DNA from: Nitrospira sp.
GTDB lineage: Bacteria; Nitrospirota; Nitrospiria; Nitrospirales; Nitrospiraceae
Direction: 5' to 3'
Assembly (NCBI GenBank): GCA_029194665.1
Contig: JARFXO010000001.1
Span: forward strand, 806,001 to 870,000
Length of the DNA stretch: 64,000 nucleotides
Shown here one piece after another: positions 44,322 through 54,949 of the stretch. Below the pieces are notes generated by a model that saw only the letters and a list, made by a program, of their open reading frames with translations, ran no database searches and was not told the origin of the DNA. How positions within the stretch are numbered: the first letter of the stretch is position 1; each line of letters starts with the position of its first letter. Position numbers and translations under genes: made by a program.

Positions 44322-44990
44322 ATTGCACTCCTCACATGTCGTCTTGTGGCTGAGGGGGCCCGGTTCGCATTTGTCGAAAGATCAGAAGCTTCTTGTGGTT
44401 TGGATATTGAACTACCAGATACCCAAGCCCATGAGCACCATGCCGATCGCCAACCATCCCACTACCCCGGCTGAAATGATTAGTTCGAGGGTGATGCGGG
44501 AGTCAGACGGGTTTGGGTTGGGCTTTGAATCGGAGTCGCTGGACTTCATAACCAGAAGCGAAATCCCTGGTTTCCGAACAGATGGACACCGGCATCTATA
44601 GCAAGGTTCATGCCTTCTCATTTTTATAAGTGACAGGCTGTATTGTCGCTCAAGGTGGGGAGGATGCTTTTGATGAAACTCGAGGCTAGAAATTCAGGAC
44701 GAGAAACCAAGCTCCAGAAATGAGACCGTGAAGGGTGCGTTGATAATCATAGGGATAGTGTCTAAGTGTTCAATCGAGTGGAGGGGGAGATTCGGGCAAT
44801 CGTCAACGAGTCTGTCATAAACGAGGCGAAATGGGAGGCGAAGCGAGGGAAAGTACAGTCGAGGAATCGTCCGAGGGTGGCTCATGGAGCTGTTCAGAGA
44901 ATGTTCGTTTCACCCGTTGAACGTGCAGAATTGTTCCGAAATCTTGAGACAGGTGTCTCAGAAAGAATACGACGTCAGTACTGGTGTGGG
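44322..44990. other. Long intergenic region, possible small membrane ORF
   Basis: About 670 bases between the lipoprotein and miaB. Apart from the possible 45-residue ORF at 44412-44549 I see no gene; other frames of 60-120 codons lack coding character or shadow miaB. Confidence 0.35.
44412..44549 (-). CDS. Possible small membrane protein
   Basis: A 45-residue frame from ATG 44549: a polar start (KSSDSDSKPNPNPSDSR) and one membrane helix (LIISAGVVGWLAIGMVLMGL). There is no convincing Shine-Dalgarno. The composition is plausible for a real small membrane protein but no family is recognised. Confidence 0.35.
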   Translation of the reverse strand: MKSSDSDSKPNPNPSDSRITLELIISAGVVGWLAIGMVLMGLGIW

Positions 44991-46322
44991 TCATTCGCCA
45001 TAAAGGGTCGCAGCCGAGGCATCAAAGATGAGTTTCGTCGTCAAAGTGCCTGGTTCGAAGTGGCCGGTGCTCTTATCCCATACGACCGTGATATTTCCGT
45101 CGGTTTTCCCCATTGCCTGGGTTGACGATCGGGTCGCATCACCTTCGACCAACACCTCCATGGCCTTTCCGATGTATCGGCGGTTGCGCTCCAAGGTAAT
45201 GCGGCGTTGAGTCTCTACGAGTTGAGCGACACGCATGCCTTTGACTTGATCAGGGACATCGTCGGTATATTTCCTAGCCGCGATCGTATGCTTCCGCTCT
45301 GAGTATTTGAAGATATAGGCTGAGTCGAACTGGGCTTGTTCTACCATAAGTGCTGTGGCTCGAAAGTCCTCATCCGACTCGGAACAGAAACCACAGATGA
45401 TATCTGTGGTCAGGACGACATCGGGGACGGTGCTTCGAATGCGATCGACCAACGTAAGATACTCGGCTCCTGTATAGGTTCGTCCCATCAGTTCCAGAAT
45501 CCGATCGCTTCCTGCTTGAAGAGGCAAATGAATGTGCTTACAGATTTTTGGGTGTGTAGCAATGGCTTCGATCAGCGCGGTGGGAAAGTCCTTTGGGTGC
45601 GGCGAGGTAAACCGTACCCGATCGATCCCTGATGTATCCGCCACGGCGGTGATCAGTCTGGCGAAGTCCCAGTCTTCATGGCGGTAGGAATTGACGTTCT
45701 GGCCGAGCAATGTGATTTGCCTGAATCCTCGTGCGGAAGCCTCGCGTGCTTCAAGCAGAATGGACCTCGGATCACGTGACCGCTCACGTCCCCTGGTATA
45801 GGGGACGACGCAGAAGGAACAAAAATTATCGCAGCCTCGCATCACGGTGATCCAGGCATTCACCCTGCCGTCGCGATCAGGCATGATCCCTTCATAGGTT
45901 TCATACTCCGACAGATCGAGCGCAAATCCTTTTTGGGAGAGTCCCTGTTCTTGGGCTTCAAGCGCAGTTGTCAGCAACGAAGGAAGTTGGCGGTAGGCAT
46001 CCGGACCGGCCAAGACGTCGATGAGCGGTTCCTTTTCGGTCAGGGTGCTTTTCAGATTCTGGGCCATACAGCCGAGGACGCCGACGACGAGCGGGCGCTG
46101 CTTTTTGAGTGCTTTCAACTCGGAGAGATGGGCGTAGATCTTGTTGTGCGCGTTCTCTCTGATGGCACAGGTGTTGACCAATATGACGTCGGCCCGTTCA
46201 CGTTCCTCAGTGAAGACAAACCCTTCTCGCTTGAGCATCGAACGAACGAGTTCGCTGTCGGACTCGTTCATCTGGCAGCCGAAGGTTTCGATATGAACTT
46301 GTGGAGCGATCTTTAGGATCAT
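44991..46322 (-). CDS. miaB: tRNA-2-methylthio-N6-dimethylallyladenosine synthase MiaB
   Basis: A 443-residue radical SAM methylthiotransferase. It has the N-terminal UPF0004 domain with auxiliary-cluster cysteines (TFGCQMNESDSE, NTCAIRENAHNK, GVLGCMAQ), the radical SAM triad in CDNFCSFCVVPYTRG, and a C-terminal TRAM domain (GKAMEVLVEGDA). It adds a methylthio group to i6A37 of tRNA. The start overlaps the mtaB stop by four bases; an upstream extension of 19 residues is not family-like. Confidence 0.93.
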   Translation of the reverse strand: MILKIAPQVHIETFGCQMNESDSELVRSMLKREGFVFTEERERADVILVNTCAIRENAHNKIYAHLSELKALKKQRPLVVGVLGCMAQNLKSTLTEKEPLIDVLAGPDAYRQLPSLLTTALEAQEQGLSQKGFALDLSEYETYEGIMPDRDGRVNAWITVMRGCDNFCSFCVVPYTRGRERSRDPRSILLEAREASARGFRQITLLGQNVNSYRHEDWDFARLITAVADTSGIDRVRFTSPHPKDFPTALIEAIATHPKICKHIHLPLQAGSDRILELMGRTYTGAEYLTLVDRIRSTVPDVVLTTDIICGFCSESDEDFRATALMVEQAQFDSAYIFKYSERKHTIAARKYTDDVPDQVKGMRVAQLVETQRRITLERNRRYIGKAMEVLVEGDATRSSTQAMGKTDGNITVVWDKSTGHFEPGTLTTKLIFDASAATLYGE

Positions 46323-47656
46323 AGCGATACTATGGAAGGTCGCGCTGTTTGAGCAGAAGCGACATGGCCAAACGTGCAACGGTCTGTTGCGGCTGTGATC
46401 AGGACCGGCAAGATTTGATTCTGGAAATCCTCGGAAACTGCGATTCCCACTCGTGTGAAGTTTGGGGTTGTGCCGAAATGATAGGCATCTCGACCCCCAG
46501 CTTCGAAAAGGACCGAGAGCGTCTTGCCGATCTGTTTGTTGTGATGGGCGAGTCGCTTGGCTCTGTCGAGAGCCACGAGGAGATCGGTGCGCTTCTTCAC
46601 CGATGCAGAGGGGACACGTTGTTTCAGGCGCATTGCAGCAGTTCCGGGACGTAGGGAGTATGGAAATACGTGGAGATAGGAGAATGGAACATCAGCGGCG
46701 ACGGCCATCGTATTTTGAAACGCGGTCTCAGATTCCCCGGGGAATCCTACCAGAAGATCAGTCCCAAGGCCGAGGCCGGGGATGGTTACGAGAGCCCTTT
46801 CAATCAGTTTGATATAGCTCTTGACCGTATGGCGGCGATTCATAGCCTGCAAAATCTGATCGTCACCGCTTTGCAAGGGGATGTGAAGATAAGGACAGAG
46901 TTTCTTCGACGAGGCGAGGAGGTCGAGTAATTCCTCGCTGACTGTTGTGGGTTCGATTGAAGAGATGCGGATACGTTCGAAGTCGGCCGCTTGATCGAGC
47001 CAACGAAGCAACGAACAAAAGTCCCGGCCTTGGTGCGCGTACTGCCCGATGTTTACTCCAGTCAACACGATTTCCCGGTATCCGCGAGCGGCTAAGGTCT
47101 CGACTTCTCGCTGGATGTCATCAAAAGTTCTGCTTCGCTCGTGACCCCGTGCAAACGGGATAATGCAGAAGCTGCACATCGCGCTGCAGCCGTCCTGTAC
47201 TTTGAGCAATGCACGGGTGGAGTCCGATTCCGCGAAATGCGGCAGCTCGAAGTCTCCACGCACAATCGTTTTGGTATGATGAATCTCTACGTTCGATCGT
47301 TTCCGTAGCTCATGGGCGGGAGGAAGATAGGTCGGCAGATCGAGCTTGAATTGGTGGCCCACGATGAGATCGATCCCCGTTTGCTGTCTGAGGCGGTCCA
47401 TGCCCGTTTGGGCGTAGCACCCTGTCACCGCGATAAAGGCATGGGGAGAGTGTTTCAAGGTCTTCCGGATCAGATATCGCGATGTCCGTTCGGCGTCTTC
47501 CGTGACCGCACAGGTGTTGAGAACAAGGAGATCCGTCGGTTGGCCGAACTCGACGAGCTTAAACCCTTTTCGTCTGAGCCCTTCCCCAAGGATCGAGGTT
47601 TCAGCTTGATTCAAGCGGCAGCCGAGCGTATGAAGAGATGCACGGGTCGTCACCAT
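46319..47656 (-). CDS. mtaB: tRNA (t6A37)-C2-methylthiotransferase MtaB
   Basis: A 445-residue paralogue of MiaB that makes ms2t6A37. UPF0004 cysteines (LGCRLNQAE, NTCAVTEDAE, VTGCYAQTG) and radical SAM triad CSAMCSFCIIPFARG are intact, and LHIPLQSGDD is the family motif. A TRAM-like end follows. It lies upstream of and overlaps miaB, so the two paralogues are co-expressed. Confidence 0.9.
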   Translation of the reverse strand: MVTTRASLHTLGCRLNQAETSILGEGLRRKGFKLVEFGQPTDLLVLNTCAVTEDAERTSRYLIRKTLKHSPHAFIAVTGCYAQTGMDRLRQQTGIDLIVGHQFKLDLPTYLPPAHELRKRSNVEIHHTKTIVRGDFELPHFAESDSTRALLKVQDGCSAMCSFCIIPFARGHERSRTFDDIQREVETLAARGYREIVLTGVNIGQYAHQGRDFCSLLRWLDQAADFERIRISSIEPTTVSEELLDLLASSKKLCPYLHIPLQSGDDQILQAMNRRHTVKSYIKLIERALVTIPGLGLGTDLLVGFPGESETAFQNTMAVAADVPFSYLHVFPYSLRPGTAAMRLKQRVPSASVKKRTDLLVALDRAKRLAHHNKQIGKTLSVLFEAGGRDAYHFGTTPNFTRVGIAVSEDFQNQILPVLITAATDRCTFGHVASAQTARPSIVSL

Positions 47657-47792
47657 AGGGATGGCATTATAGGAAGATCATGCCGGTTCCGGCAAGGCGG
47701 TCTATTGCGGCGGAGGTCTCAGGGAGTAGTAACTCCTTGTCGGCAAGATCGTTGATAGGATCATATTCGAGTGGTCGGAGAGCGTAAGGATC

Positions 47793-48197
47793 ATGCGTCC
47801 GCGTGCCCTCATTGTTTTTGTTTTTACAGGGATGCTCTGGAGCCATCCTGTGACGGGATGGAGCACGGATTCGCTTCCCGCCGAGCCGGATCTCAATACT
47901 CGCGTCGATGAGCTGTATGACCATGAGGCCCGTCTCTTTATCATGCTGTATTCCCTCGGCGGAAACGGCAAAGTCGACTATGTGACGGCCCGGCTGGTTC
48001 AGGAGCATTCTCGCAGTACTTATGGTAATCCCATCTACCAGACGGAGGCCCAACCGCTGTTCTATTGGTGGAACCACACCATGTGGAACGATCCGGAGCA
48101 GGACGGGGTCAACGGCAACGAAAAGGTCTACCAGGAAAATACTGACTTCGATATCTCGCGATACAAGCCCTGTGTGTTCAATGGACAGCCTTGTTAG
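47793..48197 (+). CDS. Exported hypothetical protein
   Basis: A 134-residue protein with a signal peptide (ALIVFVFTGMLWSHPVTG). The mature part contains acidic YDHEARLFIMLYSLGGNGK and many aromatic residues (PLFYWWNHTMWNDPEQDG), with two cysteines near the end (CVFNGQPC). I recognise no family. Divergent from mtaB with ~135 bases between. Confidence 0.6.
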   Translation: MRPRALIVFVFTGMLWSHPVTGWSTDSLPAEPDLNTRVDELYDHEARLFIMLYSLGGNGKVDYVTARLVQEHSRSTYGNPIYQTEAQPLFYWWNHTMWNDPEQDGVNGNEKVYQENTDFDISRYKPCVFNGQPC

Positions 48198-48350
48198 CTT
48201 CTGCGCCGGCCGGTGAGGCTACTCTCGCATGTTTTGTGATTCTGCTGAACACCCCTGGAAGGCGATGGTATTCTGCCTTGCGGCGGAAGGTTGCTCCGGT
48301 CTGTGTGTAGGTCCTGACTGATTCGCTCACGTTCGTACGAGAGAGTCTTC

Positions 48351-49643
48351 GTGAAACAAGGAGCGTTCGATCTTGCCGGTCTCATGAATCGGCGCATCTT
48401 GGTGATGCTGCCCTTGGGTTTTGCGTCAGGTCTCCCTCTTGCGCTCACGTCCGGGACCTTACAGGCCTGGCTTACAGTGGAAGGAGTCGACCTTAAGACC
48501 ATCGGTATTTTCACCATGGTCGGCCTTCCCTATACGCTCAAGTTCCTTTGGGCTCCCGTGATGGACCGTGTGATCCCTCCCTGGTTCGGCCGGCGGCGCG
48601 GCTGGATGGTCCTAACACAACTCTGTGTCGCGATCGGCTTGGTGTTTATGGCCGTGACCAATCCACGGATTCACCCTGGATGGATGGCGGCCTATGCCCT
48701 GCTCGTCGCGTTTCTTGCCGCTTCATTGGACATTGTGTTTGATGCTTATCGAACGGAAACGCTTCGTCCTCACGAGCGTGGATTGGGTGCCGCCGTGTGG
48801 GTGAACGGCTATCGAATCGCTTTGTTGGCCTCCGGAGCCGGCGCGTTGGTCCTTGCCGATCATGTGGGCTGGCAGATGACGTATCTGGCAATGGCAGCCG
48901 TCATGCTGGCTGGGTTGGTTATCGTATTGATCAGCCCGGACCCCACACTTGTCGCTGAGGCTCCAAAAAGTATGAGAGAGGCGGTCGGTGCGCCGCTTGC
49001 GGAATTCTTTGCTCGGCCTCATGCGCTTGGCTTCTTGGCCGTGATTATCCTCTATAAACTTGGAGACGCCTTTGCGTCTACGCTCCAGACGGCCTTCCTG
49101 ATCGGGGGACTCGGCTTTTCCGCGACGGAGGTAGGCGCCGTGAAGGGGTTAGGGGTTTTTGCGACATTGTTGGGAGCTTTTTTCGGCGGACTCTTGATGA
49201 CCAGAGCCGGCCTCGTGCGCTCCCTCTTGATCTTCGGAGTTTTGCAAGCGGTCTCAAACCTGGGATTTGTCGCATTGGCCTTGGTAGGTAAGGATTCGAC
49301 TGTGCTAACGGCAGCAGTGGTGATCGAAAATGTGACGGGAGGAATGGGCACAGCTGCATTCGTGGCGCTGGTGATGTCGCTTTGCGATCCTCGGTATACG
49401 GCGACTCAGTTCGCGCTACTATCTTCGTTAGAGGCGTTGGGAAGGGTTTTTGCCGGTCGCCCGTCGGCGGATGTCGTGGCCCTCGTCGGCTGGACGCAGT
49501 TTTTTATCTTGACGGTGGTGGTGGCACTCCCAGGTCTCTGGGCCGTCTGGCGGATCCGGCGTGTGCTTGAACCAGAACCGGAGACGGTCCTGCGCCACTC
49601 AGTCACGAAGCCTGCAGGCTCGCCGGTTTCCGATCGTCTATGA
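48351..49643 (+). CDS. MFS transporter, AmpG-like muropeptide permease
   Basis: A 430-residue membrane protein with 12 predicted helices. The opening (RILVMLPLGFASGLPLALTS) and the block GLPYTLKFLWAPVMDR match AmpG permeases, which import anhydromuropeptides for cell-wall recycling. GRRRGWM is the loop 2-3 basic motif. It starts with GTG at 48351; a later ATG (residue 13) is possible. The exact substrate is inferred from family only. Confidence 0.82.
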   Translation: MKQGAFDLAGLMNRRILVMLPLGFASGLPLALTSGTLQAWLTVEGVDLKTIGIFTMVGLPYTLKFLWAPVMDRVIPPWFGRRRGWMVLTQLCVAIGLVFMAVTNPRIHPGWMAAYALLVAFLAASLDIVFDAYRTETLRPHERGLGAAVWVNGYRIALLASGAGALVLADHVGWQMTYLAMAAVMLAGLVIVLISPDPTLVAEAPKSMREAVGAPLAEFFARPHALGFLAVIILYKLGDAFASTLQTAFLIGGLGFSATEVGAVKGLGVFATLLGAFFGGLLMTRAGLVRSLLIFGVLQAVSNLGFVALALVGKDSTVLTAAVVIENVTGGMGTAAFVALVMSLCDPRYTATQFALLSSLEALGRVFAGRPSADVVALVGWTQFFILTVVVALPGLWAVWRIRRVLEPEPETVLRHSVTKPAGSPVSDRL

Positions 49644-49931
49644 GGACAGTCGTCGTTGAAGGAAGAGTACGAAGATCATGAGAGTGGGAAGTGGCGCTAG
49701 GATAAATGGAACCAGCCATAACCAGACATTCTTACCGCGGACTCGCGCTTGGTCGATCATCCAAACAAAAAGCCAGACCAATAGACATGCATAGTTCAAT
49801 ATGATCCATTGGGTCGTGTGAATCTTCAGACCGCTCGTGCTCTCCGACGGGCCTTGAAGGAGGAAGATTCCTAACAGCAGAACAAAGGCACTTAACAGGG
49901 CGCCGACGAGTTTCTTGCTCCAGACGAACAT
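49638..49931 (-). CDS. Small three-helix membrane protein, hypothetical
   Basis: A 97-residue protein from ATG 49931 with CAGGAGGAG upstream. Three hydrophobic segments (LLSAFVLLLGIFLLQG, WIILNYACLLVWLFVWMI, LWLVPFILAPLPTLMIFVLF) fill most of it. The layout resembles small phospholipase D N-terminal-like membrane proteins. Its stop overlaps the AmpG stop tail to tail by six bases. Confidence 0.6.
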   Translation of the reverse strand: MFVWSKKLVGALLSAFVLLLGIFLLQGPSESTSGLKIHTTQWIILNYACLLVWLFVWMIDQARVRGKNVWLWLVPFILAPLPTLMIFVLFLQRRLSS

Positions 49932-50058
49932 AGGCTCCTCCTGATTCAAGAAGAATGTGAACGGAGTTCGGCTAAGCTAATTGGGGCGCTCTTCCTTTGT
50001 CAAATGAGATGAAGCCAGTCGGTATCCTGTTGCCTTGAAAGGTCGCTACGAGAACACC

Positions 50059-50430
50059 ATGAGCCTCCTTCGTTTGAGCGTGATCGTCGTTGCACTCGCA
50101 GGCGCGATCGGTCTGGCGTTATCGAATCCGACCACGGATGATTATTTACGCTTCGTTGAACAGGAATTGAGCAAAGCGATAGACCGAATGGACCGGGGTG
50201 CACCGACTCGAGAACAACAATTTATTCGACAGGTGTTTCAGTCGCAAAGTAAGAAGCTTCTCGAATCCATCGTGAGGCCCAATACGGCGCGACAGAACTG
50301 GGGAATTGCGAGCCGGTATGAAACACAGGTGGCGGATACCAAAGTCGTCGTTCTGGGTCTCGGCGGTCGATTCATTCCCCTTCAAGGTGTCGAGGAAGCG
50401 ACGCTGAAAATCGGACGAATGGCCTTCTAA
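50059..50430 (+). CDS. DUF4359-like exported protein
   Basis: A 123-residue protein with an N-terminal signal or anchor (LLRLSVIVVALAGAIGLALS) followed by NPTTDDYLRFVEQELSKAI, which matches the start of the DUF4359 family, and a short beta end (TKVVVLGLGGRFIPLQG). Function unknown. Start at ATG 50059 is preferred over the TTG eight codons upstream, without a strong ribosome binding site for either. Confidence 0.65.
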   Translation: MSLLRLSVIVVALAGAIGLALSNPTTDDYLRFVEQELSKAIDRMDRGAPTREQQFIRQVFQSQSKKLLESIVRPNTARQNWGIASRYETQVADTKVVVLGLGGRFIPLQGVEEATLKIGRMAF

Positions 50431-50571
50431 AAAGAAAAATGGCCAGGGTAATTTGGAGGGACCTGATTTCTGCGATTATTTCTGTGGATAACTCCGTTGA
50501 TAAGTGATCAGAATCGGCTATGAGATTCGCGTTGCGACTATTCACAGCCTTTCCTCTCATTTCCTCAATAT

Positions 50572-50619
50572 CCACAATACTTGGTGTTGACAAAAATTTA
50601 TGATAGCTATATGTAGCTA
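50572..50619 (+). promoter_or_regulatory. Two NrdR boxes overlapping the nrdJ promoter
   Basis: Box 1 at 50572-50587 (CCACAATACTTGGTGT) and box 2 at 50604-50619 (TAGCTATATGTAGCTA) follow the NrdR consensus ACACWATATATWGTGT in the core. Their starts are 32 bp apart, three helical turns, the spacing known for NrdR tetramer sites. A TTGACA (-35) at 50587-50592 overlaps box 1 and an AT-rich -10 falls within box 2. NrdR binding here would block RNA polymerase. Confidence 0.75.
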
Positions 50620-50709
50620 CTCGTTGAAGTTAAGTGACTCTGCCTTTCATGATGATGAAGCCTAATCGATGCATGGTCACAGTTTGTTCCCTCTCTCAGG
50701 AGGTCTACC

Positions 50710-53700
50710 GTGAAAATTGATCGAAGATTTACCCGTCGCGGGCAGAATCCCTACGAGGGGATTACGTTTGTGAAGCGTTCGTCGGAGATTCGGAATCCCG
50801 ACGGATCCACCGTATTTAAGCTCGAAAATATCGATGTTCCGGAGGCATGGTCTCAGCTTGCCGTCGACATATTGGCCCAGAAATACTTTCGGAAGGCCGG
50901 AGTCCCGCAGCGCGATCAGAATGGGCAGGCGGCCATCGACCCGGATGGCAAGCCGGTGTTGGGTGGTGAGCGAGACGCTCGCCAAGTCTTCGAACGCATG
51001 GCCGGGTGCTGGACCCATTGGGGCAAATCCTATGGGTATTTCAAGACGCCGGAAGATGCCGAGTCTTTTCACGATGAAATGTGCTGCATGCTGGCGCGCC
51101 AAATGGCCGCGCCGAATTCTCCTCAATGGTTCAATACAGGCCTTCATTTTGCCTATGGGTTATCGGGACCGGCACAAGGACATTATTACGTCGATCCCCA
51201 GACTCGCGAAATTGTGAAAGCCACCAATGCCTTCGAACACCCTCAGCCTCATGCCTGTTTCATTCAATCAATCGAGGATGATCTGGTGAATGAAAACGGG
51301 ATCATGGATCTTTGGGTCCGGGAGGCGAGGTTGTTCAAATATGGTTCCGGGACCGGGACTAATTTTTCGAGACTGCGCGGGGATGGCGAAAAGCTTTCCG
51401 GTGGCGGGCGGTCTTCAGGCCTCATGTCTTTCCTGAAGATCGGGGATCGAGCCGCCGGAGCGATCAAGTCCGGAGGGACGACGCGCCGCGCCGCCAAGAT
51501 GGTCTGTTTGGACCTCGATCATCCGGACATCGAAGAATTCATCGATTGGAAAGTCATCGAAGAACAAAAAGTCGCGGCGATGGTGACGGGCTCAAGGATT
51601 TGTGCACAGCGCCTCAACGCCGTGCTGAAAGCTTGTCATACGGTCGATGGCGAGGGTGCTCTCAGGTTGGACCTCGATCAGAAGACCAACCCGGTCTTGC
51701 GTGAGGCCTTGATCTCGGCCCGTCGGGATATGGTGCCCGAGGCGTATGTCCAACGAATGTTTTCCTATGCACAGCAAGGCTTCACACATTTTGTGTTTCA
51801 TGAGTATGACACGAATTGGGACGGGAAGGCCTATCAGACCGTCTCCGGGCAAAATTCGAACAACAGTGTCAGAATCCCCAATGAGTTTTTCACCGTTCTC
51901 GAAACCGACGGCGATTGGCAGCTCAAACGCCGAACGGACGGCAAAGTCTGTAAGACCGTCAGGGCGCGGGAGCTGTGGGACCGGATCGCTTGGGCGGCCT
52001 GGATTTGTGCTGATCCTGGCACTCAATACGATACCACCATCAACGAGTGGCATACCTGTCCGGAAGACGGCCGCATCAACGCCTCGAACCCCTGTTCCGA
52101 ATACATGTTTTTGGATGATACAGCCTGCAATCTCGCCTCCCTCAATCTCACAAAGTTTTACACCGCCGACGGGCAGTTCGAACTGGAACATTTCCGCCAT
52201 GCCGTTCGGTTGTGGACGATTGCACTGGAAATCAGCGTGTTGATGGCTTCCTTCCCGAGCCGGTCCATCGCTGAAAAGAGCTATCGGTTCCGGACGCTCG
52301 GGTTGGGGTACGCGAATGTGGGGACCGTGCTCATGCGACAAGGGATCCCTTATGATTCACCCAAGGCCCTGGCGATTTGTGGAGCCATCACGGCCATCAT
52401 GACCGGGGAAGCATACGGGACGTCGGCTGAAATGGCTGCCGAATTGTCGCCCTTCCCGGGGTACGCAAAAAATCGAGAGTCCATGCTGCGTGTTATTCGT
52501 AATCACCGTCGGGCGGCTTACCAGGTGCCTCATGGGGAATATGAAGGTCTGACGATCGCTCCTGCGGGAATCCGTCCCGAGCATTGTCCTCCCGACATGC
52601 TTCTTGCTGCCAGACGAGCGTGGGATCACGCGCTTGAATTAGGAACGGCGTATGGATACCGCAATGCACAAGTGACAGTCATCGCTCCGACCGGCACAAT
52701 TGGGTTGGTCATGGACTGTGATACCACAGGGATTGAACCGGATTTCGCTCTGGTGAAGTTTAAGAAACTGGCCGGTGGTGGGTACTTCAAGATCATCAAT
52801 CAAAGTTTGCCGATTGCGCTGGCCAACCTCGGGTATACGGACCAGCAAGCACAGGATATTGTCCGGTACTGTGTCGGTGCCCAGACGCTCAAAGGTGCAC
52901 CGTTCATCAATCACGACACGCTGCGTCAGAAGGGATTCGATGACACAGCCTTGGGCCGTTTGGAGAACAGTTTGGGGCAGGCGTTCGAAATTCAGTTCGC
53001 GTTCAATAAGTTTACGCTGGGAGACACGTTCTGTCTCGAAAAGCTTGGCTTGACCGAGGCCCAGCTGAATGAAACGAACTTCAACATGCTGAAGACGCTC
53101 GGTTTTACGCAAGAAGAGATCGCCGCTGCAAACGATTTCTGCTGCGGGACGATGACGGTAGAGGGCGCGCCGCATTTGAAGGCTGAACACCTTGCGGTAT
53201 TCGACTGTGCCAATCGGTGCGGACGAATCGGACAACGCTCCATCGCCGTCGATGCGCATATCCGCATGATGGCCGCAGCACAGCCGTTCATCAGCGGCGC
53301 GATCAGCAAGACCATCAACATGCCGGCCGACGCCACGCTCGAAGCCGTCAAGGCTGCCTATTTGCTTGCTTGGAAGAGCATGGTCAAAGCGGTCGCACTG
53401 TATCGTGACGGGTCAAAGCTGAGTCAGCCATTGAGTGCCTCGACAGACAATGGAAAGACCGTGGAGGCGGCTGCCGGCGTGATGGAGCTGGCGGAGAGAG
53501 TCACCGAACGGGTGCTCGTTCGGTACCTCGCCAAGCGACGCCCACTACCGAGTCGCCGAAGTGGATACACTCAAAAAGCAATTGTCGGAGGACATAAGCT
53601 CTACCTGCGCACCGGTGAGTATGAGGATGGGACGGTCGGGGAAATCTTTTTGGACATGCACAAGGAGGGGGCGGCATTCAGAAGCCTGATGAATTGTTTT

Positions 53701-54246
53701 GCCATCGCCATCTCTCTGGGACTTCAGCACGGCGTGCCATTGGAAGAATTCGTCGAGGCGTTCGTCTTTACACGGTTTGAGCCGAACGGTCCTGTCAAAA
53801 TGAACGATCGAATCAAGATGTCGACCTCGATCATCGATTATATCTTCCGTGAATTGGCCGTTACGTATCTCGATCGGTATGACCTCGCCCAGGTGAAAGA
53901 AGAAGATCTACGCATGGATGCCGTGAAGAAAGACAATATGGATCCCGAATGCTTCGATGAAGAAGCGGATCTTGATGCACTGGCTCAATCCTCCATTATT
54001 ACGGAACATCTTCCCATCCGCCGGAACGGTGGAAAAGGAAATGGCCATGGAAACGGACACGGTGTTGCCAGACACGTGGAGATCATGCGCGAGACGCTCA
54101 CCCTGACGGAGGTCCAAAGCGCGAAAGAGGCCAAAGTCAAGGGCTACGAAGGGGACCCCTGCCAAGAATGCAAGCAATTTACCATGGTTCGTAACGGTAC
54201 TTGTCTCAAATGTGTGACGTGCGGCGCAACGAGCGGATGTTCATAA
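50710..54246 (+). CDS. nrdJ: Adenosylcobalamin-dependent (class II) ribonucleoside-diphosphate reductase
   Basis: A 1178-residue enzyme from a GTG at 50710 with AGGAGG seven bases upstream. It reduces ribonucleotides to deoxyribonucleotides using a thiyl radical generated with coenzyme B12. The active-site block [17 protein letters not shown] contains the radical Cys region, [13 protein letters not shown] the substrate-binding loop, and the C-terminus carries redox cysteines ([20 protein letters not shown]) that deliver electrons. The protein belongs to the large vitamin-B12-dependent NrdJ type. The upstream operator predicts repression by NrdR when ATP/dATP is high. No nrdAB in the window. 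Confidence 0.93.
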   Translation: MKIDRRFTRRGQNPYEGITFVKRSSEIRNPDGSTVFKLENIDVPEAWSQLAVDILAQKYFRKAGVPQRDQNGQAAIDPDGKPVLGGERDARQVFERMAGCWTHWGKSYGYFKTPEDAESFHDEMCCMLARQMAAPNSPQWFNTGLHFAYGLSGPAQGHYYVDPQTREIVKATNAFEHPQPHACFIQSIEDDLVNENGIMDLWVREARLFKYGSGTGTNFSRLRGDGEKLSGGGRSSGLMSFLKIGDRAAGAIKSGGTTRRAAKMVCLDLDHPDIEEFIDWKVIEEQKVAAMVTGSRICAQRLNAVLKACHTVDGEGALRLDLDQKTNPVLREALISARRDMVPEAYVQRMFSYAQQGFTHFVFHEYDTNWDGKAYQTVSGQNSNNSVRIPNEFFTVLETDGDWQLKRRTDGKVCKTVRARELWDRIAWAAWICADPGTQYDTTINEWHTCPEDGRINASNPCSEYMFLDDTACNLASLNLTKFYTADGQFELEHFRHAVRLWTIALEISVLMASFPSRSIAEKSYRFRTLGLGYANVGTVLMRQGIPYDSPKALAICGAITAIMTGEAYGTSAEMAAELSPFPGYAKNRESMLRVIRNHRRAAYQVPHGEYEGLTIAPAGIRPEHCPPDMLLAARRAWDHALELGTAYGYRNAQVTVIAPTGTIGLVMDCDTTGIEPDFALVKFKKLAGGGYFKIINQSLPIALANLGYTDQQAQDIVRYCVGAQTLKGAPFINHDTLRQKGFDDTALGRLENSLGQAFEIQFAFNKFTLGDTFCLEKLGLTEAQLNETNFNMLKTLGFTQEEIAAANDFCCGTMTVEGAPHLKAEHLAVFDCANRCGRIGQRSIAVDAHIRMMAAAQPFISGAISKTINMPADATLEAVKAAYLLAWKSMVKAVALYRDGSKLSQPLSASTDNGKTVEAAAGVMELAERVTERVLVRYLAKRRPLPSRRSGYTQKAIVGGHKLYLRTGEYEDGTVGEIFLDMHKEGAAFRSLMNCFAIAISLGLQHGVPLEEFVEAFVFTRFEPNGPVKMNDRIKMSTSIIDYIFRELAVTYLDRYDLAQVKEEDLRMDAVKKDNMDPECFDEEADLDALAQSSIITEHLPIRRNGGKGNGHGNGHGVARHVEIMRETLTLTEVQSAKEAKVKGYEGDPCQECKQFTMVRNGTCLKCVTCGATSGCS

Positions 54247-54493
54247 GAGGAGTGTGAGGATGCAGAGCAAGCGGCCGTCATCGTGTCTCCGCTGTAGGAA
54301 GCGGCGGTTTATCAGAATTCGATCGGGTGCCGATGTGTTCTTGTCTCCACGGTTACGGGCTCGAAAACCTTGCGTGAGCCCGGCGTTTCCTCGCACCCTA
54401 TTGTATCATTACGGGTCTTGGTCTCCGTTGCGAGTTGCTCGTTCAGCGAGGCGAAAAAGGTTTTGAGACCGGAGAGCCACGAGGAGTACCGAT

Positions 54494-54904
54494 ATGCCGA
54501 CTACGACGCAGCTTGTTATCAAAGGGCAGAGTAAGCCTGGTGCCCTTGCCAGGGTGACGGCAGTCCTCGGCGAAGCCGGGGTCAATATCAAGGCTTTCTC
54601 TGCTCCGGAAGCGATGGGGCCTGGCAAGTTGCGTCTGCTAGTCGCAGATCTGGAACGTGCTCGCGAGGCCCTTAAGGCGGCGAAGATTAAGTCCGGCGAA
54701 GAAACCACACTCCTGTCGAGTCTCGAAAATAAGCCTGGAGCATTGCGGAAAGTGGCAGATATCTTGATGAAGAGCCGGATCAACATCAAATGCGGCTATT
54801 GCACACCTTCTCGTGAAGGGAAGCGAGCGATCGTTGTTCTAACCGTTTCCAACATTGACAAGGCCCTGGCTATTCTGCGCAATCAATCGCTCGACGAGTT
54901 TTGA
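54494..54904 (+). CDS. Double ACT-domain protein
   Basis: A 136-residue protein consisting of two ACT-type ligand-binding domains: LVIKGQSKPGALARVTAVLG and, after a linker, LLSSLENKPGALRKVADILM. There is no catalytic domain. ACT domains sense amino acids or similar ligands, so this is probably a small regulatory subunit. A GAGG-type site (CACGAGGAG) precedes ATG 54494. The ~247 bases upstream contain only an unconvincing Arg/Cys-rich frame. Confidence 0.8.
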   Translation: MPTTTQLVIKGQSKPGALARVTAVLGEAGVNIKAFSAPEAMGPGKLRLLVADLERAREALKAAKIKSGEETTLLSSLENKPGALRKVADILMKSRINIKCGYCTPSREGKRAIVVLTVSNIDKALAILRNQSLDEF

Positions 54905-54949
54905 CCGATGCGGCCTATGCCGCTCATGAAACCCACCCTTTCCGCGCAT

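Noticed and set aside
44694-44885. 63-codon minus-strand frame downstream of miaB
   Set aside because: No ribosome binding site and no family-like composition.
54254-54466. Arg/Cys-rich 70-codon frame after nrdJ
   Set aside because: Although a GAGG precedes it, the sequence is arginine-rich without domain character, typical of GC-rich spurious frames.
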